Assembly (NCBI GenBank): GCA_018061265.1
Contig: JAGOUM010000024.1
Span: 1-37,927, forward strand
Origin: Rhodoferax sp.
Lineage (GTDB): Bacteria > Pseudomonadota > Gammaproteobacteria > Burkholderiales > Burkholderiaceae_C
Direction of reading: 5' to 3'
DNA: 37,927 nt
The notes under the pieces are model-generated. The model was not told the DNA's origin. It was given only the letters and a program-made list of their open reading frames with translations, and made no database searches. A program made the translations under genes and the position numbers. Below, piece after piece: positions 9,128-16,796 of this stretch. Each line of letters opens with the position of its first letter. Within the stretch, counting starts at the first letter, position 1.

Positions 9128-9925
9128 TCAACTTTCTGACAATGTCAGAACGACCGGTGTATGGTCACTCGGCCGGTCATTCTTGCGCGGTGTTTTGTCA
9201 ATCTGGCAGGCGCTGGCGCGGGCTTTGAGCGACTGGCTGATCAGGATGTGGTCAATGCGCATGCCCCGGTTGCGCCGGAAGGCCATGTCACGATAGTCCC
9301 ACCACGAGTAGCTCTTGGGTGGCTGTGCAAACAGCCTGAAGGCATCGGTCAAGCCCAGCGCGACCAGAGCCTGCAGGTGGTAGCGCTCGTCGTCGGTGCA
9401 GTGAATCTGGTCACGCATACCCTCAGGGTCCCACACGTCGGCGTCGTCAAAGGTGATGTTGTAGTCACCCATCAGCACCAGGTTGGGGTGTTGCTGCAAC
9501 TCGGTGTGCAGCCACTGGCGCAGGCCCTTGAGCCAGGCCATCTTGTAGTCAAACTTGTCGCTGCCGGGCTCCTGGCCGTTGGGAAAGTAGGCACCAATCA
9601 CCCGGACCGACGCCGGGTTGCCGGCACCGTCAGGCAGCGGCAGCGTGGCGGTAATGACGCGGGCCATGTCATCGTCAAAACCGGGGATGTTCTTGATCAC
9701 ATCACGCGCGGGCTGGCGCGACAACAGTGCCACGCCGTTGTAGGTTTTCTGGCCAAACCACTGCGCCTGGTAACCGGCCTGGGCAAATGCAGCTGCGGGA
9801 AACTTGTCGTCGGTGAGCTTGAGCTCCTGCAGTGCCAGCGCGTCCACCGGGTTGGCGGCCAGCCAGTCCAGAACCTGCGGCAGGCGCACATTGAGGGAGT
9901 TCACGTTCCAGGTGGCGAGTTTCAT
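9128..9925 (-). CDS. xth: Exodeoxyribonuclease III
   Basis: 265-residue ExoIII-family nuclease of the endonuclease/exonuclease/phosphatase fold, acting on AP sites and duplex 3' ends in base excision repair. It has the N-terminal MKLATWNVNSLNVRLP, the metal-binding Glu in ALQELKLTDD, MGDYNI, and the C-terminal catalytic SDHTPVVL. Length matches the family. The start is the ATG at 9923-9925; an upstream TTG frame would add 16 residues encoded by a repeat element and is unlikely. The gene follows folA on the same strand, separated only by repeat copy C. Confidence 0.95.
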   Translation of the reverse strand: MKLATWNVNSLNVRLPQVLDWLAANPVDALALQELKLTDDKFPAAAFAQAGYQAQWFGQKTYNGVALLSRQPARDVIKNIPGFDDDMARVITATLPLPDGAGNPASVRVIGAYFPNGQEPGSDKFDYKMAWLKGLRQWLHTELQQHPNLVLMGDYNITFDDADVWDPEGMRDQIHCTDDERYHLQALVALGLTDAFRLFAQPPKSYSWWDYRDMAFRRNRGMRIDHILISQSLKARASACQIDKTPRKNDRPSDHTPVVLTLSES

Positions 9926-9928
9926 AAC

Positions 9929-9977
9929 AAAATGGCCTCTAGCGCTTAAATATATTGCGTTTAATGCTATCAAAAAT
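9929..9977 (+). repeat. Dispersed intergenic repeat, copy C (contains the folA stop)
   Basis: Left arm AAAATGGCCTCTAGCGCTT, right arm TGCTATCAAAAAT. It occupies the whole 44-base gap between folA and xth and extends into folA. The folA stop codon, TGA at 9970-9972 on the minus strand, is part of the right arm (read as TTTTTGATAGCA). Confidence 0.65.
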
Positions 9978-10455
9978 GTTGGTATGTGACAAAGCTGAAG
10001 GGCAGTCCGGCCGCTGAAATTTGGCTTTCACGCCGAACTTCCCGCCACGTCGCATCCAATTGTGGCGCAAAGGCGTCGCCCTCAAAGTCTGCCTCAAGCT
10101 CGGTGACCACGGCCTCAACGGCCAGTGCCAGCGCCTGGGCATAGACCTCAGCACCACCAATCACCCAGGCCGTGCTGTCAGCCGGGCACAGGGTGCAGGC
10201 CGCTTTGATGGAGTGTGCCACCATCGCACCCTCGGCCTGCCAGCCGATCTGGCGCGTCACCACGATATTCAGGCGCCCGGGCAGTGGCCGGTACTTTGGT
10301 GGCAAAGAGTCCCAGGTCTTGCGCCCCATGATCACCGGGCTGCCCAGCGTGTGGCGCTTGAAGTGCGCCAGATCTTCGGGCAGATGCCAGGGCAAGGTGT
10401 TATGGTGGCCAATGACACCGTTGCGGGCGCGGGCAAAAATCAGTTTGAGTTGCAT
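9970..10455 (-). CDS. folA: Dihydrofolate reductase
   Basis: 161-residue DHFR that reduces dihydrofolate to tetrahydrofolate with NADPH, regenerating the cofactor oxidised by thymidylate synthase. Family signatures include the N-terminal LIFARARNGVIGHHNTLPWH, the active-site acid and pocket in LPEDLAHFKRHTLG, the NADPH-binding VIMGRKTWDSLP and WVIGGAEVYAQAL. The length is standard. The ATG is 12 bases after the stop of the upstream MFS gene. The final codons and stop fall in a dispersed repeat, so the C-terminus (ending FVTYQHF) may have been shaped by it. thyA is on the same strand about 2.3 kb upstream. Confidence 0.95.
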   Translation of the reverse strand: MQLKLIFARARNGVIGHHNTLPWHLPEDLAHFKRHTLGSPVIMGRKTWDSLPPKYRPLPGRLNIVVTRQIGWQAEGAMVAHSIKAACTLCPADSTAWVIGGAEVYAQALALAVEAVVTELEADFEGDAFAPQLDATWREVRRESQISAAGLPFSFVTYQHF

Positions 10456-10467
10456 GGTTGAGTCGTT

Positions 10468-11661
10468 TCAGGTCAGGCGGTTCAGGTGCTCAGTGGTTGC
10501 CAGCAAGCCCAGCAAAATCAGCAGCAGTGCGGGCATCACGGCACCAAGACCCAAGTGGCTGGCCAGAACACCACACGCTGCGGGCACCAGTGCCCCGCCA
10601 ACATAAGACAAACCCACCTGTCGCCCGATCACCGCCGCAGTGATGCTGACCGGAAAACGCCGCGCGGTTTCATGCATCATCGACGGGTAAATTGGCGCAC
10701 AGCCCAGGCCCATCAACACCAGACCGGCCAGCGACAGTGGTTCAGGCAGATCCGGCGGCGCAAAAACCAGCCCGCCGGTTATGGCCGCCAGCACACCCAG
10801 TCGGATCAGCCGCCGGTTACCCAGCCGGTTGGCCACCAGGCCGATGCCAAATCGCCCGGCGGTGATGGCACCGTAATAAAACGAAACCCATAAGCCGGCG
10901 CGCGCCGCATCCAGGCCACGATCCGTCACCAGAATGCTGGCGGCCCACAGGCCGGTGCCCAGCTCGGCTGAGACGTAGAGCAGGAACGCCAGCGGTGCCA
11001 GCCAGGTTGCCAGTGTGCTGACGGGTTGGATGGAGTTTTGTTGTGCGTCCTTGTGGGTTTGCGGCTGCGGTCTGGCGTTTTCACGCGTCCACAAAGACAG
11101 CGACGCCAGCAGCACCAGCGCCAGTGCCAGCTGCAGTAATGCCAGCGTCTGGTAGCCGCTGGCCCAGCCGCCGGGTACCAGCAGCGCACCACCCATGATC
11201 AGCGGGCCCAGGGTGGCACCAACACCCCAGCAGCCGTGCAGCCAGTTCATGTGGCGCGATGAATAGTGTTGCGCCACAAAGTGGTTCAACCCGGCGTCCA
11301 CTGCACCGGCACCCAGGCCCAGCGGCACCGTCAGCGCGAGCAGCCAGGCCAAAGAAGGTGCCACTGAATAACCCAGCAGTGCCAGCCCGGTCAAGAAGCC
11401 ACTGACCATCACCACCGGCCCCGTGCCCAGGCGTTTGAGGATGTGGCCACTCACCAGGGTGCTGGTGCCTGAGGCCAGCGTACCCATCAGGGTCAGCAAG
11501 CCGACGGCCGCCAGTGGCTGGTTCAGGTCCAGCCGCATCGCCGTCCAGGCCACACCCAAAACACCGTCGGGCAGGCCCAAGCTGACAAAGGCCAGGTAGA
11601 TGATGGCCAGCAGTGCGAAATGTGACCAGGTCGGCTTGGCCGTTTGCCCCATGCGGGTCAC
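10468..11661 (-). CDS. MFS transporter
   Basis: 397-residue polytopic membrane protein with about 12 hydrophobic segments in two halves, as in the major facilitator superfamily. The inter-TM2/3 loop reads SGHILKRLGTG, matching the MFS loop signature loosely. The GLGAGAVDAGLN motif in the fifth helix region recalls the fucose-permease-like branch. The substrate cannot be assigned. Its start overlaps the end of the upstream nucleotidyltransferase-fold gene by 4 bases (ATGA), and folA starts 12 bases after its stop, so the three genes are probably co-transcribed without an obvious shared function. Confidence 0.85.
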   Translation of the reverse strand: MTRMGQTAKPTWSHFALLAIIYLAFVSLGLPDGVLGVAWTAMRLDLNQPLAAVGLLTLMGTLASGTSTLVSGHILKRLGTGPVVMVSGFLTGLALLGYSVAPSLAWLLALTVPLGLGAGAVDAGLNHFVAQHYSSRHMNWLHGCWGVGATLGPLIMGGALLVPGGWASGYQTLALLQLALALVLLASLSLWTRENARPQPQTHKDAQQNSIQPVSTLATWLAPLAFLLYVSAELGTGLWAASILVTDRGLDAARAGLWVSFYYGAITAGRFGIGLVANRLGNRRLIRLGVLAAITGGLVFAPPDLPEPLSLAGLVLMGLGCAPIYPSMMHETARRFPVSITAAVIGRQVGLSYVGGALVPAACGVLASHLGLGAVMPALLLILLGLLATTEHLNRLT

Positions 11662-12626
11662 GGATGTGCCTCGGGCATCGCCAAATGGGGCAGGTAGTCG
11701 GCGACCAAAGTTTTGACAATGGCTGCCTGCAATGCATCTTTGCCACGTTTGTTGGCATCGCGGTCTGGCTGTAGAGACAAACTGGTCTTGATTCGTGCGA
11801 AATCTAGCGGATGCACGGTGCGCATCAAGGCCATGTCTCCGGAAGTTGCGACCACCACTTGATCAATGCGACGAGCATGGGTCAGCCGCTCACCCATGGA
11901 CACCTGAACCGCCCAAAAGTCGTCCTCTGCCTCGCTCATGCGCAAAGGGTGTGGATCATCTTCCCGGGCAATTCTTCGCACGATGTCCACCTCAAAACCA
12001 TCGTTGTTTCTCGCGGTGTAATGCTGCTCGTTGACCACCTCAAAACTGGGGTCCACCTTGCGCAGCAAGCCGATCAGGGAACTGTCGATTTTCTGCATGG
12101 CAGTCATGAAGGCCAGCCGCCTGCGGGTATCAAAGAACATGTCCACGTCCCGGGTGGCCATGGCCTGTTCGGCGATACGAAGGCCAGCCGCAGTCTCAAA
12201 TGCGTACAGGGCATGGGTGCCGACCACCAGAAAATGCGCTGCAACCCCGGCTTTCTCAAAGTGGTTCAGGATGTTGACCACGATATTGGGCACTCGACCC
12301 ACCCGCAGCGCCCGATTGAGTCGTTGTTGTATGCGCAGCTGCCCTTTCAGCGCGGAAACGCGTTCTTCAAGCGTGGTCTTGCGCTGTGTGAAAGTGTCAA
12401 AAAGTTTTTGTGTCGTCTCGGAGTGCGCACCCAGCGACTTTTGTGCGCCTGCCGCTGAGCTTCTGATCAGGGTACGGGTGCCTTTGAGCTCACGCCAGAA
12501 CATGGACCCACGCACTTCTGCTGCGGACTTGGTGGCTTGTGCCAGCGCCAGAAAAACCGTCTCAGCATCAATGTATTGACGTTTCTGGCTCTCGCTGAGC
12601 TCAAACAAGGTGTTGGTAGACGGCAT
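11658..12626 (-). CDS. GSU2403-family nucleotidyltransferase-fold protein
   Basis: 322-residue soluble protein. The N-terminal ~120 residues are helical and basic with coiled-coil character. The middle holds a nucleotidyltransferase-like core with VVGTHALYAFE followed by ATRDVDMFFD, the Gly-x-x-Ala then Asp-x-Asp arrangement of minimal polymerase-beta-fold enzymes. A further acidic residue in FEVDIVRR could complete the metal site. I recognise the pattern as the GSU2403 group, whose substrate is not established to my knowledge. The ATG at 12624-12626 follows an AGG-containing ribosome binding site. A nested inverted repeat and a possible promoter lie just upstream. It overlaps the MFS gene by 4 bases. 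Confidence 0.75.
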   Translation of the reverse strand: MPSTNTLFELSESQKRQYIDAETVFLALAQATKSAAEVRGSMFWRELKGTRTLIRSSAAGAQKSLGAHSETTQKLFDTFTQRKTTLEERVSALKGQLRIQQRLNRALRVGRVPNIVVNILNHFEKAGVAAHFLVVGTHALYAFETAAGLRIAEQAMATRDVDMFFDTRRRLAFMTAMQKIDSSLIGLLRKVDPSFEVVNEQHYTARNNDGFEVDIVRRIAREDDPHPLRMSEAEDDFWAVQVSMGERLTHARRIDQVVVATSGDMALMRTVHPLDFARIKTSLSLQPDRDANKRGKDALQAAIVKTLVADYLPHLAMPEAHP

Positions 12627-12635
12627 CTTTTGCCT

Positions 12636-12690
12636 GGTTCATCATAAAAAGTCAAATTCCGACTTTACGCTGAACCTTATTTAAAATCAA
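12636..12690 (-). promoter_or_regulatory. Nested inverted repeat overlapping a possible promoter
   Basis: Two nested perfect 6-base stems lie 10 bases before the nucleotidyltransferase start. The outer stem is GGTTCA (12636-12641) with TGAACC (12671-12676). The inner stem is AAAGTC (12648-12653) with GACTTT (12661-12666). On the minus strand a -35-like TTGATT (12685-12690) and a -10-like TAAAGT (12662-12667) are 17 bases apart, so the -10 falls in the inner stem. This could be an operator, or a thyA terminator since the minus-strand inner stem is followed by a short T-run. Confidence 0.4.
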
Positions 12691-12709
12691 TGTGTTATGT
12701 CGGGTTGAA

Positions 12710-13543
12710 TCACACTGCCACCGGCGCCTTGATGGCCGGGTGGCATTGGTAGCCCTGCACCTCGAAGTCTTCGTACTGGTAGTCAAACAAGGTGGCAGGG
12801 CGCCGTTTGATCACCAGCGCCGGGTAGGCAAAAGGCGCGCGGCTGAGCTGCAGTGCCACCTGTTCAGCATGGTTGCTGTAGATGTGGCAGTCGCCGCCAG
12901 TCCAGATGAAGTCACCCACATCCAGATCACATTGCTGCGCCACCATGTGAGTCAGCAAAGCATAACTGGCGATGTTGAAGGGCACACCCAGAAACAGGTC
13001 GGCGCTGCGCTGGTAAAGCTGGCAACTCAGCTTGCCGCGCCCGCCGGTGCCGGTGGGTGGTGCCACGTAAAACTGGAAAAACGCGTGGCAGGGCATCAGT
13101 GCCATCTGGTCCAGCTCGGCCACGTTCCAGGCACTCACCAGGATGCGGCGTGAATCCGGGTTGGCCTTGAGTGTGTCGAGCACCTGCTGAATCTGGTCGA
13201 TGTGGCCACCATCGGGGGTTGGCCAGCTGCGCCACTGCACCCCATAGACCGGCCCGAGGTCGCCGTCGGGACCCGCCCACTCGTCCCAGATGGTGCAGCC
13301 ACGCTCCTGCAGCCACTTCACGTTGCGCCCGCCCTGCAAAAACCACAGCAGTTCGACGATGATGGCTTTGAGAAAGACCTTTTTGGTCGTCACCAGCGGG
13401 AACCCCTGGTTCAGGTCAAAGCGCATCTGGTGCCCAAACACGCTGCGCGTGCCGGTGCCGGTGCGGTCAGTCTTGAGCACGCCATGCAGGCTGACGTGGC
13501 GCAGCAAATCTTCGTAGGGGGTGGGGATAGGAGTGTGAGACAT
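12710..13543 (-). CDS. thyA: Thymidylate synthase
   Basis: 277-residue ThyA that methylates dUMP to dTMP using methylene-tetrahydrofolate. It shows [13 protein letters not shown] and [16 protein letters not shown] at the N-terminus, [14 protein letters not shown], the active-site Cys in [32 protein letters not shown], and the dUMP-binding [11 protein letters not shown] short Gly-rich insertion follows the Cys region ([10 protein letters not shown]). The ATG at 13541-13543 is preferred to a TTG two codons earlier. The ATG lies only 2 bases after the ccdB stop and has no strong ribosome binding site, so translation may be coupled to the toxin gene. folA lies downstream on the same strand. Confidence 0.96.
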   Translation of the reverse strand: MSHTPIPTPYEDLLRHVSLHGVLKTDRTGTGTRSVFGHQMRFDLNQGFPLVTTKKVFLKAIIVELLWFLQGGRNVKWLQERGCTIWDEWAGPDGDLGPVYGVQWRSWPTPDGGHIDQIQQVLDTLKANPDSRRILVSAWNVAELDQMALMPCHAFFQFYVAPPTGTGGRGKLSCQLYQRSADLFLGVPFNIASYALLTHMVAQQCDLDVGDFIWTGGDCHIYSNHAEQVALQLSRAPFAYPALVIKRRPATLFDYQYEDFEVQGYQCHPAIKAPVAV

Positions 13544-13545
13544 TG

Positions 13546-13857
13546 TCAATAGCCGCCAAACAGGGTGTCGAGTGCGTTCTGAATCGTGTCTTGCTGGCCA
13601 GCGAGGTTGGTCATGGCGCGGCGCAGTTCAAATACCGGCACAGCGCCCAGGGCACAGGTGTTCATCACCAGCAGTTGGCCCTCCACCAACAGGGTGGGAC
13701 TGAGTTCGCTGATCCTGCCCTGAAAATGGGCCGGTGAATGCAAGGGCACCACAACACGTGTTTCAATGTCAAGGTAAGTGTTTTGAACATCCAGCCAGTA
13801 AGGCACCGCGTCACGGGATTCGGCCTCGGGGTTTGCAAATACGTCAAATCGCGCCAT
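13546..13857 (-). CDS. ccdB: CcdB-family toxin
   Basis: 103-residue protein matching CcdB toxins, which poison DNA gyrase and are neutralised by CcdA. The family pattern is visible: ARFDVFANP at the start, [40 protein letters not shown], and a C-terminal helix ending in ALDTLFGGY. In F-plasmid CcdB the C-terminal residues Trp-Gly-Ile are needed for gyrase poisoning. Here the end is Phe-Gly-Gly-Tyr, so activity on gyrase is uncertain. The start is the ATG at 13855-13857, two bases after the ccdA stop (TGACCATG). A longer frame upstream is the ccdA region read in another phase. thyA starts 2 bases after its stop. Confidence 0.88.
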   Translation of the reverse strand: MARFDVFANPEAESRDAVPYWLDVQNTYLDIETRVVVPLHSPAHFQGRISELSPTLLVEGQLLVMNTCALGAVPVFELRRAMTNLAGQQDTIQNALDTLFGGY

Positions 13858-13859
13858 GG

Positions 13860-14132
13860 TCAGCCTGGCTCGCGGCCGTCGCCAAGACTTTTTCCAAAAC
13901 TGCGGTATCTGGCCAAGGGTAAACCGTGGCGACGAACATGGTCGTTGTACGCTGCAAATCCTTCGCGGTTGTCGGCACGCCACTTTTCCCAGTAACGCCG
14001 CTTCACTTCGTCGGCGAGCAACGTGTCAACCGTCTGCGACAGATTCATGCCCATGTCGCGCGCGGCCTGAAGCACCTTGACGTTGAGTGACAGGTTGGTG
14101 GCCTTTTTTGGCGCGTTGTCAAAATCAAGCAT
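13860..14132 (-). CDS. ccdA: CcdA-family antitoxin
   Basis: 90-residue antitoxin in the normal position before ccdB. The N-terminal part (KKATNLSLNVKVLQAARDMG) fits the ribbon-helix-helix DNA-binding domain of CcdA. The C-terminal half (EVKRRYWEKWRADNREGFAA, then YNDHVRRHGLPLARYRSF) matches the toxin-wrapping tail with its conserved Trp and the HGLPL motif. The ATG at 14130-14132 has a GGAG ribosome binding site. An upstream in-frame start would add 14 residues encoded by the probable operator and is rejected. The ccdA stop and ccdB start are 2 bases apart. CcdA-CcdB complexes usually autorepress, and a matching dyad lies just upstream. Confidence 0.88.
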   Translation of the reverse strand: MLDFDNAPKKATNLSLNVKVLQAARDMGMNLSQTVDTLLADEVKRRYWEKWRADNREGFAAYNDHVRRHGLPLARYRSFGKSLGDGREPG

Positions 14133-14146
14133 GGCGGGCTCCAGAA

Positions 14147-14168
14147 TGTGCGCACAGTATATGCGCAT
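14147..14168 (-). promoter_or_regulatory. Candidate ccdAB operator and -10 box
   Basis: Two TGCGCA boxes (14149-14154 and 14162-14167), each self-palindromic, are separated by 7 bases and flank a -10-like TATACT read on the minus strand (14156-14161). The first box sits inside the perfect 10-base palindrome TGTGCGCACA (14147-14156). The site lies 15-36 bases before the ccdA ATG, where a ribbon-helix-helix autorepressor would be expected to bind. No good -35 is visible. Confidence 0.5.
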
Positions 14169-14211
14169 GATCACCGCAATCCTGTGACTCGCCGTGGCTT
14201 GACCAAGGCTG

Positions 14212-14640
14212 CTATTCGCTGCGTGGGTAGCGACGCAGAAGCTCGGCGATGGAACCAGAAATCAGATTTTCGAGAACCGCAACATCGATGTCAGCCAGAC
14301 TTTTGAAGTACAGGCAGGACTTGCCCATCGTGTGCTTTCCGAGCTTGCCGAGAAGTTCAGTCTGGTTCTCGCTTTCAGCGGTGAGGTAGACCACGATCTC
14401 CTTGCCGCGGATCGCAAAGCCGGTCATACATGCTTCACCAGACCGGCCACTGTCGTACCGGTAATGGTAGCTGCCATAACCGACGATGCTTGGCCCCCAC
14501 ATCCTGGGCTTCTCGCCCGTGACCTTGGCCAGGAGCGACATCAGCGTCATACAGTCGGCATGCTGCTTCTCGTTGCTGGCTCTGGCGGTGATGTAGTCGT
14601 CAATGCTGGCGTCCGTGGCCTTGGTCTTTGATTCAGCCAT
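14212..14640 (-). CDS. DUF1801 domain protein
   Basis: 142-residue soluble protein of the DUF1801 type. It has an acidic N-terminal helix, then RASNEKQHADCMTLMSLLA, the conserved MWGPSIVGYGSYHYRY and FAIRGKEIVVYL, and a C-terminal KSCLYFKSLADIDVAVLE. The function of the family is not established. The start is the ATG at 14638-14640, preceded by an AGGAGC ribosome binding site. A frame extending 23 residues further upstream lacks such a site. It lies 79 bases before ccdA on the same strand. Confidence 0.85.
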   Translation of the reverse strand: MAESKTKATDASIDDYITARASNEKQHADCMTLMSLLAKVTGEKPRMWGPSIVGYGSYHYRYDSGRSGEACMTGFAIRGKEIVVYLTAESENQTELLGKLGKHTMGKSCLYFKSLADIDVAVLENLISGSIAELLRRYPRSE

Positions 14641-14774
14641 TGATTGCTCCTGGGTGCTTGGCATCGGCCCAACAGGGATGTCCAACCTTAATTTTTTGGT
14701 GTTCAGCATATGTCAGGACCAGGATTATTTCAATTTCGCGTCCGGTGGATGTGATTGCGACATGGTTTTATGCC

Positions 14775-14822
14775 AAATCAGCTCCCAGCGCTGAATGTAA
14801 AAGGGCTGTCAGCTATCAAATT
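14775..14822 (+). repeat. Dispersed intergenic repeat, copy D
   Basis: Left arm AAATCAGCTCCCAGCGCTG, right arm GGGCTGTCAGCTATCAAATT. It sits in the 284-base interval between the FAD oxidoreductase stop and the DUF1801 start, both on the minus strand. I see no gene or clear terminator in the rest of that interval. Confidence 0.6.
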
Positions 14823-14924
14823 AACCATTGGAGTAAGCACTTGATGCGTCAGGCGCTTGGCGCATCCCGTCATCATCGCTGGACGTTGCGACTGTCGCCT
14901 GTGTCCTGTTTGCATCTGCAGATT

Positions 14925-16358
14925 TCAGACCGCCAGCACCCGCCCCGGATTCATCAGGTTCAGCGGATCGAGTGCGGTCTTGATCGCCCGCATGGCCTGC
15001 AGCGCCACGGGTGATTTGTAATGTGCAAGGTGCTCAACTTTCAGGCTGCCAATGCCGTGCTCGGCCGACATCGAGCCACCATACTGCTGCACAGCGTCAA
15101 ACACCATGCGGTTCACGGCGGGCTCGTGGTCGCGCAGAAAATCGGCCGCGTCAAGCCCTACCGGGGCCTGGACGTTGTAGTGCAGGTTGCCGTCGCCTAA
15201 GTGGCCAAAATTGACCAGGCGCACGCCAGGAATAGTCTGGGTCAGCAAGTGGTCGGTGGCAGCGACAAATGCCGGAATCTGTGAGATCGGCACCGACACG
15301 TCGTGTTTGATGTTCAGCCCCTCCTGCGCCTGCGCCAGCGAGATACTTTCGCGGATGTGCCACAGGGTCTGCGCCTGCGTCAGGTTTTCTGCCAGCACAG
15401 CGTTGGTCACGCAGCCTGCTGCCAGCGCCGCCTCCAGCAGGCCCTCAAACTGGGCGCGGGCATGGGCCTCTGATGTGTGGTCGGAGTTCTCCAGCAGCAC
15501 ACAAAATGGCCCGTCCTGGTACAAAGGCACACGCAGCTGGGAAAAGTATTTGGCCACCAGGCTCAAGGCAAACTGGCCCATCACCTCAAAACCGGTCAGA
15601 CCAGCGCCAAGATGCTGGTGCGCCAGGCCCAGCAGTTGCACCGCCGCATCCAGCGACGGCAACACCGCCCAGGCGGTGAGCTGCGCCGCGGGCAGCGGGT
15701 AAAGCTTGAGTGTGGCTGCGGTGATGACACCCAGCGTGCCCTCGGAGCCGATGTACAGGTGGCGCAGGTCGTAGCCGGTATTGTCTTTGCGCAGGCCGCT
15801 GAGCCCGTGCCAGACCTGCCCCTGGGGTGTGACCACTTCGAGGCCCAGACACAGTTCACGCGTGTTGCCAAACCGCAGCACCTGGGTGCCGCCGGCGTTG
15901 CTGCCCAGATTGCCGCCAATGGTGCAGGTGCCCTCGGCGGCCAGGCTCAGTGGCAGCAAAAAGCCCGCCGAACGTGCCGCGCCCTGTACCGCCTGCAACA
16001 CACAGCCGGCGTCCACGGTGATGGTCAGGTTGGCTGCGTCGATGGCCCGCACCGTGTTCATCCGCTGCAGGCTGAGCACCAGCTGGTGCCCACTGGCGTC
16101 GGGGGTTGAGCCAACCACCAGGCCGGTGTTGCCGCCCTGGGGTACCAGGCTCAGTCCGCTGTCCGGGTGACCTTGGCGGTAGGCCGCACAACATTGAACA
16201 ACGCGTGCCACCTCGTCGGTGCTGGCCGGGCGCAGCACCGCCAGCGCCTTGCCGCGTGAGCGCTTGCGCCAGTCCTGCTCCCAGGCGCTGAGGTCACCCT
16301 GCGTCAGCACGTTGGCCGCGCCAAGGATGCCTGCCAGTTCAGCCAGCAGGGTTTGCAT
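14925..16358 (-). CDS. FAD-binding oxidoreductase, GlcD / D-2-hydroxyacid dehydrogenase-like
   Basis: 477-residue flavoprotein. The N-terminal PCMH-type FAD domain shows PASTDEVARVVQ, VPQGGNTGLVVGS and the pyrophosphate loop GGNLGSNAGGTQVLRFGNTR. The C-terminal FAD-oxidase domain shows VNFGHLGDGNLHYNV and SAEHGIGSLK, the His-rich metal and substrate site of the glycolate oxidase / D-lactate / D-2-hydroxyglutarate dehydrogenase group. It probably oxidises a D-2-hydroxyacid, but the substrate cannot be fixed from sequence. The start is the ATG at 16356-16358 (MQTLLAELAGILG), which overlaps the end of the DUF2069 gene by 20 bases. A longer start 24 codons upstream would overlap it by 92. Confidence 0.9.
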   Translation of the reverse strand: MQTLLAELAGILGAANVLTQGDLSAWEQDWRKRSRGKALAVLRPASTDEVARVVQCCAAYRQGHPDSGLSLVPQGGNTGLVVGSTPDASGHQLVLSLQRMNTVRAIDAANLTITVDAGCVLQAVQGAARSAGFLLPLSLAAEGTCTIGGNLGSNAGGTQVLRFGNTRELCLGLEVVTPQGQVWHGLSGLRKDNTGYDLRHLYIGSEGTLGVITAATLKLYPLPAAQLTAWAVLPSLDAAVQLLGLAHQHLGAGLTGFEVMGQFALSLVAKYFSQLRVPLYQDGPFCVLLENSDHTSEAHARAQFEGLLEAALAAGCVTNAVLAENLTQAQTLWHIRESISLAQAQEGLNIKHDVSVPISQIPAFVAATDHLLTQTIPGVRLVNFGHLGDGNLHYNVQAPVGLDAADFLRDHEPAVNRMVFDAVQQYGGSMSAEHGIGSLKVEHLAHYKSPVALQAMRAIKTALDPLNLMNPGRVLAV

Positions 16359-16776
16359 GCTCAGCGCCTGCGAGAGGTTTAAGGGCAGGGTGGCGCAGCC
16401 GCAGGCGCACATGCAGGGCGCAGGCGACAAACAGCAACAGGCACAGCAGTACCTCGATCCAGCCCAGCCAGTTGCCTGGCGGTTTGTCGCTGTAGCCGCG
16501 CACCACGCCTTCGGTGAAATACAGCCACACCATCAGGCTGACCCAACGGTAGGTGTACATGCGGTTTTTCAGCAGCCCGGCCAGCGGCAGACACAGTGGC
16601 AGCACCTTGAGCGCCAGCCACGAGCCACCCGGGCGGATGGGTGCCAGCCACAGCTCCCAGGCCAGGCCCAGCACAATCAGGCCCAGCAGGCTGGCCACGG
16701 CCAGCGTGCGCGTGGCAGCGACCGCCGCCGTGGGCTGAGCGGTGGGGCTGGTGGGCAGGGCGGTGGCGTGCGTCAT
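16339..16776 (-). CDS. DUF2069 membrane protein
   Basis: 145-residue small membrane protein. After an Ala/Thr/Pro-rich N-terminus it has hydrophobic segments around VASLLGLIVLGLAWELWL, LKVLPLCLPLAGLL, a third near WVSLMVWLYFTEGVVRGYSD and a fourth near WIEVLLCLLLFVACALHV. The WLYFTEGVVRGYSD region is typical of DUF2069 proteins, whose role is not established. The start is taken as the ATG at 16774-16776 (MTHATALP). An earlier in-frame ATG at 16810-16812 would overlap the divergent yihY-like gene. The two divergent starts are only 20 bases apart, so at least one promoter must lie in the neighbour's coding sequence. Confidence 0.83.
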   Translation of the reverse strand: MTHATALPTSPTAQPTAAVAATRTLAVASLLGLIVLGLAWELWLAPIRPGGSWLALKVLPLCLPLAGLLKNRMYTYRWVSLMVWLYFTEGVVRGYSDKPPGNWLGWIEVLLCLLLFVACALHVRLRLRHPALKPLAGAEHANPAG

Positions 16777-16796
16777 GGGAGTGGCATCATAGCGGC

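Noticed and set aside
9134-9150. Inverted repeat TTCTGAC-AAT-GTCAGAA near the end of xth as a terminator
   Set aside because: It lies within the xth coding sequence, upstream of the stop in the direction of transcription, and has no T-run on the minus strand.
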